Shown here: positions 17,713 through 25,370 of the stretch, one piece after another
Layout of the letters: each line of letters begins with the position of its first letter
How positions within the stretch are numbered: the first letter of the stretch is position 1
DNA from: UBA6059 sp965227155
GTDB lineage: Bacteria; Bacteroidota; Bacteroidia; Cytophagales; Cyclobacteriaceae
DNA length: 64,000 nucleotides
Direction of reading: 5' to 3'
Assembly (NCBI GenBank): GCA_965227155.1
Contig: OZ245731.1
Coordinates: 1,240,001 to 1,304,000, forward strand
Position numbers and translations under genes: made by a program
Notes under the pieces: model-generated
The model's database searches: none
Seen by the model: only the letters and a program-made list of their open reading frames with translations
Told to the model about the DNA's origin: nothing

Positions 17713-17933
17713 TGGCAAAAGAAAATAAACAAAGGAAGGATCAAAGCACAAAAAAACCACGGGTCAACGAAGAGTTGGAGGGGTTTGATATCAAAATAGA
17801 TCGCTTTGGGGAAATCAAATCCTCATTTGATATTGAAAAAATTAATGCCTTCCTCAATAAAAATGTAGAAGACAAAAAGCTCAAAGACCGGGCCGATATT
17901 GAGGAAATCAAAAAAGGAAGGTCAGAGGACTAG
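17712..17933 (+). CDS. Small charged conserved protein downstream of gltX
   Basis: A 73-residue, very charged protein with a Lys-rich N-terminus (MAKENKQRKDQSTKKPRVNEE) and a more structured middle, GFDIKIDRFGEIKSSFDIEKINAFLNK. It has no cysteine, no membrane segment and no motif I recognise. Its ATG overlaps the gltX stop by one base, so it is translated from the same message. The function is unknown. Confidence 0.6.
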   Translation: MAKENKQRKDQSTKKPRVNEELEGFDIKIDRFGEIKSSFDIEKINAFLNKNVEDKKLKDRADIEEIKKGRSED

Positions 17934-18514
17934 AATTTTATATTAGGGAATAAAGCAGGCACTTCTTCTCTGTACTTCAAATACTGCTCACCAAATTGAT
18001 TGATGAGCTTCTTCTCTTCAAAATATATTCCAATGGGGATGTATATATAGATGCATACGGTAGAAATGAGATTTTCAACTGTGGGCATGTATAAGCAAAG
18101 CCCCAATAACAACATTAATGTAGCAGAATAGAGTGGATGCCTTATCCATGCCTGCACCCCGTCTTTAATTAAAATATCCGACTTTTCTTCCCTTAGCCCC
18201 AGAAATTCTTTTAAGGAATACCTGGCAAATGATCGCTTAAATAAAATAACTGCAGCTGAGGTTACCAGCAAGCCCGTAAACTGCATCCAGGTTTGGGTGG
18301 GTGTTAAGTAGGATTGCGGCGTTTTACCCAACCAAATAAGGAAGATAATTAGTGGTATAGTGCTTATAATGGCATAAACCATCCTGTAGCGCTTCCCACC
18401 CATACCCAATTCAGCTTGCATAAAAATTTTAACTGAACTTGCAGCTAACCCACTATGGATTATAAAATAGACAAGCCAGAATATTACGATTATCCAATAA
18501 CTTTGATCCATCAC
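17930..18514 (-). CDS. Isoprenylcysteine carboxyl methyltransferase-like / NnrU-like membrane protein
   Basis: A 194-residue integral membrane protein with about five hydrophobic segments. The C-terminal half has the ICMT/PEMT signature: GVQAWIRHPLYSATLMLLLG, with the RHP-Y motif that binds S-adenosylmethionine, and later EEKKLINQFGEQYLKYREEVPALFP. It probably methylates a small molecule or lipid; no prenylated-protein substrate is expected in bacteria. It overlaps the end of the small gltX-linked gene by 4 bp and is divergent from the dehydrogenase gene 13 bp away. Confidence 0.75.
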   Translation of the reverse strand: MMDQSYWIIVIFWLVYFIIHSGLAASSVKIFMQAELGMGGKRYRMVYAIISTIPLIIFLIWLGKTPQSYLTPTQTWMQFTGLLVTSAAVILFKRSFARYSLKEFLGLREEKSDILIKDGVQAWIRHPLYSATLMLLLGLCLYMPTVENLISTVCIYIYIPIGIYFEEKKLINQFGEQYLKYREEVPALFPNIKF

Positions 18515-18527
18515 AAATCATTTACCA

Positions 18528-19748
18528 ATGCAAAAAGTAAAAATAGGTATAATCAGAGAAGACAAAATTCCTGTTGACAGAAGAGTGCCCCTAACACCGA
18601 TACAGGCTGCCGAAATAAAAGGCGCTTACCCACAGGTGGAAATAGTATGTCAAAGCAGCAAAGTTCGTTGCTTTGAAGATGAATCTTATAAAGCAGAGGG
18701 CATTCCTGTGGTGTCTTCGGTAGAGGATTGTGATATTCTGCTGGGTGTAAAAGAGGTTCCTAAAGAGAACTTGATTCCCGGTAAAACCTATTTTTTCTTC
18801 TCTCATACAATCAAAAAACAGGACTATAATAGGGAATTGCTTCGTAAGATTTTAGAGCATAAAATCACCATGGTTGACTATGAATGTCTAACCAATAAAG
18901 ATGGGCAGAGAATCATTGCTTTTGGCAGGTACGCAGGTATCGTTGGAGCATACAATGGCGTATACACTTTCGGCAAACGATATAATCTTTTTAGTCTACG
19001 CAGGGCTAAAGACTGCTTTGACCTGGAAGATCTGAAAACAGAATTTAATAAAGTAAAATTGCCTCCTATCAAAATTGCATTAACAGGTGGTGGCAGAGTT
19101 GCTAAGGGTGCCATGGAGGTACTTTTTGGTATGGGTATTAGGAAAGTTACTCCCTCTGATTTTCTCACTGAAACCTATAGTACACCCGTTTTTACACAAC
19201 TAAATACGCGGGATTATAACCGTCACAGAGATGGTATACCCTTCAATAGAGGTGAGTTTTACAGCCACCCTGATCGCTTTGATTCTGATTTCTTGAAGTA
19301 CGCCAGAAAATGCGATTTACTTATAGCGGCAGCTTTTTGGGATCCGCATGCACCGGTGCTTTTCACTGTCAATGATATGGTGCAGTCAGACTTCAGAATC
19401 AACGTAATTGCGGATATTACTTGCGACATTGAAGGTTCCATTCCAAGTACCAAAAAACCATCGACCATCGATGATCCGGTGTATGATTATGATGCTACGC
19501 AGGATAAGATGCAGCCACCTTATTCGGACGAGGGCAATGTAACTGTGATGGCCGTGGATAACCTGCCATGTGAACTGCCCAGAGATGCCTCCAATGACTT
19601 TGGCAAAGAGCTGATCAATAATGTTTTGCCAAATTTATTAGGCGAGCGGGATGTTGATCAGATTATTGAGCGCGCTACTATTGCAACAAACGGTAAATTA
19701 ACTGCACCCTATACTTATCTTCAGGATTATGTAGATGGGAAAGAGTGA
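18528..19748 (+). CDS. Lysine-ketoglutarate reductase / saccharopine dehydrogenase-like NAD(P)-dependent enzyme
   Basis: A 406-residue protein of the alanine dehydrogenase/PNT fold. The N-terminal half has GIIREDKIPVDRRVPLTP, then FFSHTIKKQDYNRELLRKIL and MVDYECLTNKDGQRIIAFGRYAGIVGAYNG, which closely follows the pattern of the LKR half of eukaryotic AASS. A dinucleotide-binding loop GGGRVAKGAMEVLFGMG lies near residue 190. It is a stand-alone reductase without the saccharopine-cleaving half. The lysine role is inferred from similarity of motifs. It converges on rho with a shared hairpin between. Confidence 0.7.
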   Translation: MQKVKIGIIREDKIPVDRRVPLTPIQAAEIKGAYPQVEIVCQSSKVRCFEDESYKAEGIPVVSSVEDCDILLGVKEVPKENLIPGKTYFFFSHTIKKQDYNRELLRKILEHKITMVDYECLTNKDGQRIIAFGRYAGIVGAYNGVYTFGKRYNLFSLRRAKDCFDLEDLKTEFNKVKLPPIKIALTGGGRVAKGAMEVLFGMGIRKVTPSDFLTETYSTPVFTQLNTRDYNRHRDGIPFNRGEFYSHPDRFDSDFLKYARKCDLLIAAAFWDPHAPVLFTVNDMVQSDFRINVIADITCDIEGSIPSTKKPSTIDDPVYDYDATQDKMQPPYSDEGNVTVMAVDNLPCELPRDASNDFGKELINNVLPNLLGERDVDQIIERATIATNGKLTAPYTYLQDYVDGKE

Positions 19749-19772
19749 GTTAGACCAACCTATGGCATAAAA

Positions 19773-19796
19773 AAAGGAGCAATCACTTGCTCCTTT
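19773..19796. terminator. Bidirectional terminator between the LKR-like gene and rho
   Basis: A perfect 10-bp stem AAAGGAGCAA / TTGCTCCTTT with loop TCAC. On the minus strand it is followed by a run of seven T (A-run at 19769-19775 on the plus strand), so it ends rho transcription well. On the plus strand the tail is only TTT. Confidence 0.8.
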
Positions 19797-19818
19797 ACTG
19801 TATAAGTTGGTTTAGGTA

Positions 19819-21414
19819 TTAGCCATTCATTGAAATAAGAAACTCCTCGTTGTTTCTTGTTCCTTTCATTTTTGACAGCAGGAATTCCATAGCCTCTATT
19901 GAATTCATATCTGCCATAAATTTCCTTAGAATCCAGATTCTCTGAAGCTCTTCTTTTTCCATGAGTAGATCTTCTCTTCTTGTACCGGAAGCAGGAACAT
20001 CTATCGCCGGATAAACTCTTCTGTTGGATAGTTTTCTGTCTAGCTGAAGCTCCATATTACCCGTACCTTTGAATTCTTCAAAGATTACTTCATCCATTTT
20101 AGAGCCAGTCTCAATCAATGCCGTTGCAATAATGGTTAATGAGCCACCATTTTCAACATTTCGAGCAGCACCAAAAAATCTCTTGGGCTTATGCAATGCA
20201 TTGGCGTCCACTCCACCAGAGAGGATTTTACCGGAAGAAGGTATAACGGTATTATGCGCCCTTGCTAACCTGGTGATCGAGTCAAGGAGGATAACTACAT
20301 CATGACCACATTCCACCATTCGCTTGGCTTTCTCCAGAATAATGTTAGAGACCTTAACATGGCGCTCAGCCTGCTCATCGAATGTAGAGGATATCACCTC
20401 AGCTTTAACACTGCGTGCCATATCCGTAACCTCTTCTGGTCTTTCATCGATCAGGAGGATCATCAGGTACACATCAGGGTGATTCTCAGCGATCGCATTG
20501 GCGATATTTTTCAAAAGCACGGTTTTACCCGTTTTCGGTTGTGCCACAATCATACCCCGCTGCCCTTTCCCGATAGGAGAAAATAGGTCAAGAATACGTG
20601 TGGAGTAATTGTCTGCCTTGTGGCTAAGGTGTAATTTCTCCTGTGGGAATAGTGGGGTCAGGTATTCAAACGGAATACGATCCCTAATCTCGTCCGTGGT
20701 TTTGCCATTAACGGATTCTACTCTCAGCAGAGCAAAATATTTTTCCCCTTCTTTTGGAGGTCTGATCTGCCCTTTGATGGTATCTCCTGTTTTTAAGCCA
20801 AAAAGCTTAATCTGAGAAGGAGAAACATATATATCATCAGGACTAGCCAGATAGTTGTAGTCGCTGCTTCTCAAGAAACCATAGCCATCCTGCATTATTT
20901 CAAGAACGCCCTCATTTTCAATAATGCCATCAAATTCCTTAATCGCGTTATTGTAATTGTTTTTGCGGTCTTGCTTTTGGTTTCTATCACCTCTCCTATC
21001 CTTGTCCCGATCATTATCTTCAGATTTTTTAGCCTTTTCATCATTATCTGACTTCTTAGGCTTTTCTGATTTTGATTCGTCAAAGGAAGTTACACTGTCG
21101 TCAAGATCGAGATTAAAGGATTCCAGTAGTTCTTCTGCTGTTTTTTCCTTATCTGATTTGCTATCGTTTTCGGAAGAAGACTTCACATTTTCGCGTTTTA
21201 CACGCGTTTTTCTTCTTTTCGGTTTGTCTTCTGAGTCGGTGCTGCTTTTGCTGGGCTTGGGTAGGTCTTTCTCAGGCGTAACTGCCTGCTGGTCGAGGAT
21301 ACTGTAGATGAGGTCTTGTTTGTTGAGTTTTTTGAAATTTTTAACACCCATCTCCTCTGCAATGCCCCTTAATTCCGAAAGCAGCCGGACATTTAGATCT
21401 TCAATATTGTACAT
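19819..21414 (-). CDS. rho: Transcription termination factor Rho with a long charged disordered insertion
   Basis: A 531-residue hexameric RNA helicase that ends transcription. Residues 1-40 form the Rho N-terminal helical domain (LLSELRGIAEEMGVKNFKKLNKQDLIYSIL). Residues ~42-157 are low-complexity, Lys/Asp/Glu/Ser/Arg-rich and surely disordered. An RNA-binding OSB fold follows (GVLEIMQDGYGFLRSSDYNY). The ATPase core has Walker A VAQPKTGKTVL near 290-300, Walker B VVILLDSITRLARAHN, and the SGGVDANALHKPKRFFGAARN Q/R-loop region. E. coli Rho is 419 residues; the excess is the insertion. It is monocistronic. Confidence 0.97.
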   Translation of the reverse strand: MYNIEDLNVRLLSELRGIAEEMGVKNFKKLNKQDLIYSILDQQAVTPEKDLPKPSKSSTDSEDKPKRRKTRVKRENVKSSSENDSKSDKEKTAEELLESFNLDLDDSVTSFDESKSEKPKKSDNDEKAKKSEDNDRDKDRRGDRNQKQDRKNNYNNAIKEFDGIIENEGVLEIMQDGYGFLRSSDYNYLASPDDIYVSPSQIKLFGLKTGDTIKGQIRPPKEGEKYFALLRVESVNGKTTDEIRDRIPFEYLTPLFPQEKLHLSHKADNYSTRILDLFSPIGKGQRGMIVAQPKTGKTVLLKNIANAIAENHPDVYLMILLIDERPEEVTDMARSVKAEVISSTFDEQAERHVKVSNIILEKAKRMVECGHDVVILLDSITRLARAHNTVIPSSGKILSGGVDANALHKPKRFFGAARNVENGGSLTIIATALIETGSKMDEVIFEEFKGTGNMELQLDRKLSNRRVYPAIDVPASGTRREDLLMEKEELQRIWILRKFMADMNSIEAMEFLLSKMKGTRNNEEFLISMNG

Positions 21415-21825
21415 AGATTAACTAACAATAAATTATTTATTACGAACTATCGTGATTGGATTTTTACAATAAGTGGTAAAGTGTAAAGTCGCTTTTGTAT
21501 GGAGTGAACTTAAAAATAAGAAAAGTTCAGCTGGTACTTAGACAATGCAATAATATGCCAACATTGAATTATAACCAAAATTTTAGGTGAAAATTGTCCT
21601 ACTAATAGATGTGTGACTCTTGGGTAATTCACCAGTTATGAATCATAGCAACTAATAACTACCTAGAACAGCTGTTTCTTGGAAGCCAAATCTGCGGATA
21701 TGTCTTCAATTTTTCCGTTTCCTGGAAAACCCATGATCTCTCGGGTAGGCTGAATAGGCAAAACCCTCATAAACTCGATCCTACGCGGTATCGGCATAGC
21801 TTAGCACATACGAATAGCCCTGTTT
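21415..21825. other. Gene-poor spacer between rho and the toxin-antitoxin pair
   Basis: A 411-bp AT-rich stretch. The right part (21663-21797) holds a protein-like 44-codon frame described separately. The left part (21415-21660) should contain the rho promoter on the minus strand; the best -7 look-alike is TATTTTTA near 21513-21520, with one mismatch. No tRNA-like fold or repeat was seen. Confidence 0.5.
21663..21797 (-). pseudogene. Short protein-like frame, possible 3' remnant of a lost gene
   Basis: A 44-codon minus-strand frame from ATG 21797 to TAG 21665-21663. It starts MPIPRRIEFMRVLPIQPTRE and ends IEDISADLASKKQLF, a composition that looks coding rather than random. An in-frame TAA lies two codons before the ATG, so it cannot be longer. 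It lies just downstream of the toxin-antitoxin pair. It could be the tail of a gene broken when that pair arrived, or a chance frame; I could not assign a family. Confidence 0.25.
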
Positions 21826-22137
21826 TTAAGCTAGATTGATTTGCTTGTCCAACATTTGGATATTAAAGTTCACTTTAGCACCAAGTGCATTAAAAACTTT
21901 TAGTACTGTTTCTAGTGTAATATTACCCGTATTATTCTCGAGTCTTGAGATTTGAGCTTTTTTCACCCCGATAAGTTTTCCAAGTTCTTCCTGTGTTAAA
22001 TTTCGCTGTTTCCTGGCTTGCTGAATCATATCTCCAATCAACTCCAGGCTTAGTTCAAATTCATATTGCTCACGCTCGGCTGTACCACGTTTTCCGATCA
22101 ATTCATCTTTCGCCTCTTCAAGTGTATAAGTCTTCAT
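21826..22137 (-). CDS. higA: XRE-family antitoxin (HigA-like)
   Basis: A 103-residue DNA-binding protein. The C-terminal half carries an XRE/Cro helix-turn-helix, NLTQEELGKLIGVKKAQISRLEN, followed by the helix TLETVLKVFNALGAKVNFNI. The N-terminal ~35 residues are charged and probably bind the toxin. Its start codon overlaps the toxin stop by 1 bp, giving toxin-first order as in higBA loci. It should repress its own operon and neutralise the toxin. Confidence 0.85.
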   Translation of the reverse strand: MKTYTLEEAKDELIGKRGTAEREQYEFELSLELIGDMIQQARKQRNLTQEELGKLIGVKKAQISRLENNTGNITLETVLKVFNALGAKVNFNIQMLDKQINLA

Positions 22138-22475
22138 TATTGCTTGTCTTTGAAATATTGTCGTCTAATTCGTTCTGCTTTATCTATTTCTTTTTGATCT
22201 ACTTTAGCTGTCTTCTTGATTGTTCCATGAGTTGCCAAAACCAAAGTGTTTACGCTGTTGGTTTTGTCCCAAAACGCAAGAAGGCGATATTGTAAACCCA
22301 AATAAAGAGTTCTAAACTCCCAAATTTCTCCTTGCACCTTCTTGAATAGCTTCGGGTCAGTTTTATAACTTGCTCGTTCAATATTCAGCAGAATTTTGTT
22401 TTTTGATTTTGGATTCTGCATGCGTAGAAATTCCATTGCTTCTTCCAGCAAAATCGGTTCAAATCGCTTTATCAT
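22137..22475 (-). CDS. higB: RelE/HigB-like toxin (phage-derived Gp49-like family)
   Basis: A 112-residue basic protein with the RelE-superfamily core: IWEFRTLYLGLQYRLLAFWD, then TLVLATHGTIKKTAKVDQKEIDKAERIRRQYF. The His-Gly-x-x-Lys-Lys pattern and the trailing basic helix are usual in HigB/Gp49 mRNA interferases, which cleave mRNA on the ribosome. It lies upstream of the antitoxin with a 1-bp overlap. The pair is inserted between the housekeeping genes rho and serS, as is common for mobile toxin-antitoxin modules. Confidence 0.85.
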   Translation of the reverse strand: MIKRFEPILLEEAMEFLRMQNPKSKNKILLNIERASYKTDPKLFKKVQGEIWEFRTLYLGLQYRLLAFWDKTNSVNTLVLATHGTIKKTAKVDQKEIDKAERIRRQYFKDKQ

Positions 22476-22606
22476 TTAGCTATTTATGAAACTACAGTAA
22501 AGCTATAAAAGTTTCGTTAAATGTAAACCTGCTTTTGAGATCAGAATTGGGGCTAACGATTCGATATCAAGCTGGAATTCTTTTTATTTGCGCAAATGTT
22601 AATTTG

Positions 22607-23887
22607 ATGCTACTTGTAAAAGACATACGGGACAATAAAGAGCAGTATATAGCGGGACTTCAAAAAAGAGGAATCGCTGATGCTGAAACCTTGCTCAATC
22701 ATGTGATCGCACTGGATGATAATCGCAAACAGCTGCAGGGAGATCAAGATGAAGCTTTGGCACAATCCAACAGCCTGGCCAAGCAAATCGGTCAGCTGAT
22801 GAAAAATGGCCAAAAAGAGGAGGCAGAATCCATCAAACAACAGACCAGCGACCTTAAAACAAAGGCCAGGGAATTAGGAGAGGCATTGCAATCCACAGCA
22901 GACCAGTTGCAGGAAGCACTTTATAATTTGCCCAACGTTCCACTGGAAGAAGTGCCTGCCGGTAAAACGGAAGCTGACAATGAGGTGATTACAAGCCCCG
23001 CTGATATACCCACCCTACCCGATACGGCCCTGCCGCATTGGGATCTGGTCAAAGCATATGATATCATAGATTTTGAATTGGGGGTAAAGCTTACCGGCGC
23101 AGGTTTTCCGGTGTACAAAAGAGAAGGTGCAAGAATTCAACGTGCCATGATCAATTTTTTCCTGGATGAAGCAATAAAAGCAGGATACCATGAAGTACAA
23201 CCGCCGGTGTTGATCAACGAGGCAAGTGGTTATGGCACCGGGCAGCTCCCTGATAAGGAAGGGCAAATGTACCATGTGGGATCTGAAAACTTCTACCTGA
23301 TCCCCACAGCTGAAGTGCCAATTACAAATATCTACAGGGATCAAATCCTGGATGAGTCACAGCTGCCCATCAGAAATGTAGGATACACACCATGTTTCAG
23401 AAGGGAAGCCGGTTCTTGGGGTGCCCATGTACGTGGCCTCAATAGATTGCATCAGTTTGATAAAGTGGAAATTGTGCACATTGAGCACCCTGCGAAAAGC
23501 ATGGAAGCCTTAGATCAAATGTGTAATCATGTGGCGATGCTGCTGGATAAACTGGAGCTACCCTATCGCATACTCAAGCTGTGTGCTGGAGACCTTGGAT
23601 TTACATCTGCCATTACCTATGATTTTGAGGTGTACAGTGCAGCTCAAAAGCGATGGCTGGAGTGCAGTTCAGTAAGCAATTTCAAAAATTACCAGGCTAA
23701 CAGGCTCAAACTGCGCTACAAAGATGCTGACAACCAAAAGCACCTACTGCATACGCTCAATGGCTCTGCACTGGCATTGCCCAGAATACTGGCTGCCCTG
23801 CTAGAGAATAATCAAACCGCAGACGGCATATCCATACCCAAGGCACTAATTCCATACACTGGCTTTGAGCGCATCGAAAAAACCTAA
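22607..23887 (+). CDS. serS: Serine-tRNA ligase
   Basis: A ~426-residue class II synthetase. It has an N-terminal long coiled-coil arm (about residues 25-105: NRKQLQGDQDEALAQSNSLA and following) that binds the tRNA-Ser long arm. The catalytic core has motif 2 TPCFRREAGSWG, GLNRLHQFDKVE, and motif 3 in the C-terminal NGSALALPRILAALLENNQ. I chose the ATG at 22607 (MLLVKDIRDNKEQY), matching the usual SerS N-terminus; a TTG 24 codons upstream lacks conserved sequence. The GNAT gene follows 2 bp after the stop. Confidence 0.96.
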   Translation: MLLVKDIRDNKEQYIAGLQKRGIADAETLLNHVIALDDNRKQLQGDQDEALAQSNSLAKQIGQLMKNGQKEEAESIKQQTSDLKTKARELGEALQSTADQLQEALYNLPNVPLEEVPAGKTEADNEVITSPADIPTLPDTALPHWDLVKAYDIIDFELGVKLTGAGFPVYKREGARIQRAMINFFLDEAIKAGYHEVQPPVLINEASGYGTGQLPDKEGQMYHVGSENFYLIPTAEVPITNIYRDQILDESQLPIRNVGYTPCFRREAGSWGAHVRGLNRLHQFDKVEIVHIEHPAKSMEALDQMCNHVAMLLDKLELPYRILKLCAGDLGFTSAITYDFEVYSAAQKRWLECSSVSNFKNYQANRLKLRYKDADNQKHLLHTLNGSALALPRILAALLENNQTADGISIPKALIPYTGFERIEKT

Positions 23888-23889
23888 CT

Positions 23890-24342
23890 ATGAGTGAATT
23901 TATCATCAGAGAAGGAAAAAAAGACGATTTACCATCAGTATTTGACCTGGTCAAAGAACTGGCTATATACGAAAAAGCCGAGGACCAGGTAACCAATACT
24001 GTAAAAATGATGGAAGAAGATGGATTCGGCGAAAATCCGATATTTGGATTCTTTGTAGCGGAAGTAGAAGATAGGATTGTTGGACTATCACTGTATTATT
24101 ATCGCTACTCTACCTGGAAAGGCAAACGCCTTTACCTGGAAGATATAGTAGTGACGGCCTCAGAGCGTGGAAAGAAAATGGGTAAGGCATTATTTGACAA
24201 AACGCTGAACAAAGCACGAGAAACTGGCTGCACTGGTATGATGTGGCAAGTGCTAGAGTGGAACAAAGATGCTATTGCTTTCTACGAAAAATATGGTACA
24301 CGATTTGACGAAGAATGGGTCAATTGTCATTTGGATTTTTAA
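23890..24342 (+). CDS. GNAT N-acetyltransferase, diamine acetyltransferase-like
   Basis: A 150-residue GNAT-fold enzyme. It matches the spermidine/spermine acetyltransferase subgroup by pattern: LAIYEKAEDQV near the N-terminus, then YYYRYSTWKGKRLYLEDIVV, the acetyl-CoA loop RGKKMGKALFD, and WNKDAIAFYEKYG. A polyamine or thialysine-like amine is a likely acceptor, inferred from subgroup similarity. It is cotranscribed with serS (2-bp gap). The 3' end overlaps the convergent DUF4286 gene by 23 bp. Confidence 0.8.
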   Translation: MSEFIIREGKKDDLPSVFDLVKELAIYEKAEDQVTNTVKMMEEDGFGENPIFGFFVAEVEDRIVGLSLYYYRYSTWKGKRLYLEDIVVTASERGKKMGKALFDKTLNKARETGCTGMMWQVLEWNKDAIAFYEKYGTRFDEEWVNCHLDF

Positions 24343-24640
24343 CCTCCTCAAGCAAGGTGCGGAAGGCTACATGTTTGTATTTATAGCGTTCCAGATGTTC
24401 ATTGACGAGTGCTGGTGCATATTGATCTAAGTATAATTGGATATCGTCTATTGACTTAGCGAAATACTGAATGGAATACGTAGAATCATCGTTTTCAGTC
24501 TCATTAAGCAGCCGGTACATTTTGTTTTCTTTAAACAAACCGGTTGCCAATACTTTTGGAATATGAACCTGATGCATCCAATGCAACCATTCCAGTTCCA
24601 CATCTTTTTCAATATTTACAGTAACATTATATAAGATCAT
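24320..24640 (-). CDS. DUF4286 family protein
   Basis: A 106-residue soluble protein with the DUF4286 pattern: MILYNVTVNIEKDVELEWLHWM at the start, then HIPKVLATGLFKENKMYRLL and SIQYFAKSIDDIQLYLDQYAP. It has a ferredoxin-like alpha/beta dimer pattern similar to small ABM-type proteins. The function is unknown. It is monocistronic, divergent from the cruF-like gene across 41 bp. Confidence 0.75.
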   Translation of the reverse strand: MILYNVTVNIEKDVELEWLHWMHQVHIPKVLATGLFKENKMYRLLNETENDDSTYSIQYFAKSIDDIQLYLDQYAPALVNEHLERYKYKHVAFRTLLEEVKNPNDN

Positions 24641-24681
24641 ACAAACTCTATTGAATTTGTAAAGTTACATCGCATATTAAA

Positions 24682-25311
24682 ATGCTTAAAACAAAACCAC
24701 ATATAGTTGGCCTTGTCCTTATCATTCTGCACGTAGTAGGTGTGATAGGATTCCTCTCTACTGATCTCAAACCCTATTTCATACTATTAACCCCTTTTAA
24801 TTTAATACTATCCGGTGCGGCACTGGCTTATTTTCATAGGAATAGAAATAAAGAATTTTGGTTGCTCTCCCTTTCTGTTTTCACGCTTGGGTTTGTAGTG
24901 GAAATGCTCGGTGTGGCTTCAGGAGTAATCTTCGGAGAGTATTATTATGAAGGCACTTTAGGCTTGAAGGTCATGCAAGTGCCATTGGTGATTGGCCTAA
25001 ACTGGTGGATTTTGGTTTACTGCACCCGGGCTATTGCGGCCAAGCTAACCCAAAACAGCTTTCCGCAAATAGTATTAGCAGCAATACTTATGGTTGGCAT
25101 GGATTTTTTAATCGAACCGGTGGCTGTAAGATTCGACTACTGGGAATGGATAGCCAATGAAATACCAGTAGCAAATTATATTGCGTGGTTTGTTATCGGT
25201 CTGGCGATGCAATTCATCATCAAACCACTCTCCGACCTCCAAAACAACAAAATTGCCTTTTACCTCATTGGCGCACAATTAATATTCTTTACATTGTTGA
25301 ATGTTTTTTAA
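24682..25311 (+). CDS. cruF: Carotenoid biosynthesis protein, CruF-like 1',2'-hydratase family
   Basis: A 209-residue polytopic membrane protein with about seven hydrophobic segments, of the DUF422/CruF family, which hydrates the psi-end of acyclic carotenoid ends. Family-like marks are VEMLGVASGVIFGEYYYEGTLGLKVMQVPLVIGLNWW and MDFLIEPVAVRFDYWEW. It is the first plus-strand gene of the carotenoid region and is followed 59 bp later by the CarH-like regulator. Its stop codon lies inside a TGTTT/AAACA dyad. The identity is by motif only; the regiochemistry is inferred. Confidence 0.75.
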   Translation: MLKTKPHIVGLVLIILHVVGVIGFLSTDLKPYFILLTPFNLILSGAALAYFHRNRNKEFWLLSLSVFTLGFVVEMLGVASGVIFGEYYYEGTLGLKVMQVPLVIGLNWWILVYCTRAIAAKLTQNSFPQIVLAAILMVGMDFLIEPVAVRFDYWEWIANEIPVANYIAWFVIGLAMQFIIKPLSDLQNNKIAFYLIGAQLIFFTLLNVF

Positions 25312-25314
25312 ACA
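25302..25314. promoter_or_regulatory. TGTTT-N3-AAACA dyad at the start region of the CarH-like gene
   Basis: TGTTTTTTAAACA overlaps the cruF stop, 57 bp before the regulator start. It contains the exact half-site TTAAACA found repeated in front of the ECF sigma gene, so it could serve autoregulation. A single short AT-rich match carries little weight alone. Confidence 0.3.
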
Positions 25315-25370
25315 AATCATAAGTCTGCGGGTTTTACAGTATCGACCGTGAGTACCAAAAGATAGAAAAG

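Noticed and set aside
20957..21307. Ser/Leu/Phe-rich frame on the plus strand
   Set aside because: It is the complement of the charged low-complexity Rho insertion, so the repetition is inherited, not a gene.
22535..22606. TTG start extending SerS by 24 residues
   Set aside because: The extra residues lack the conserved SerS N-terminus, which begins at the ATG at 22607.
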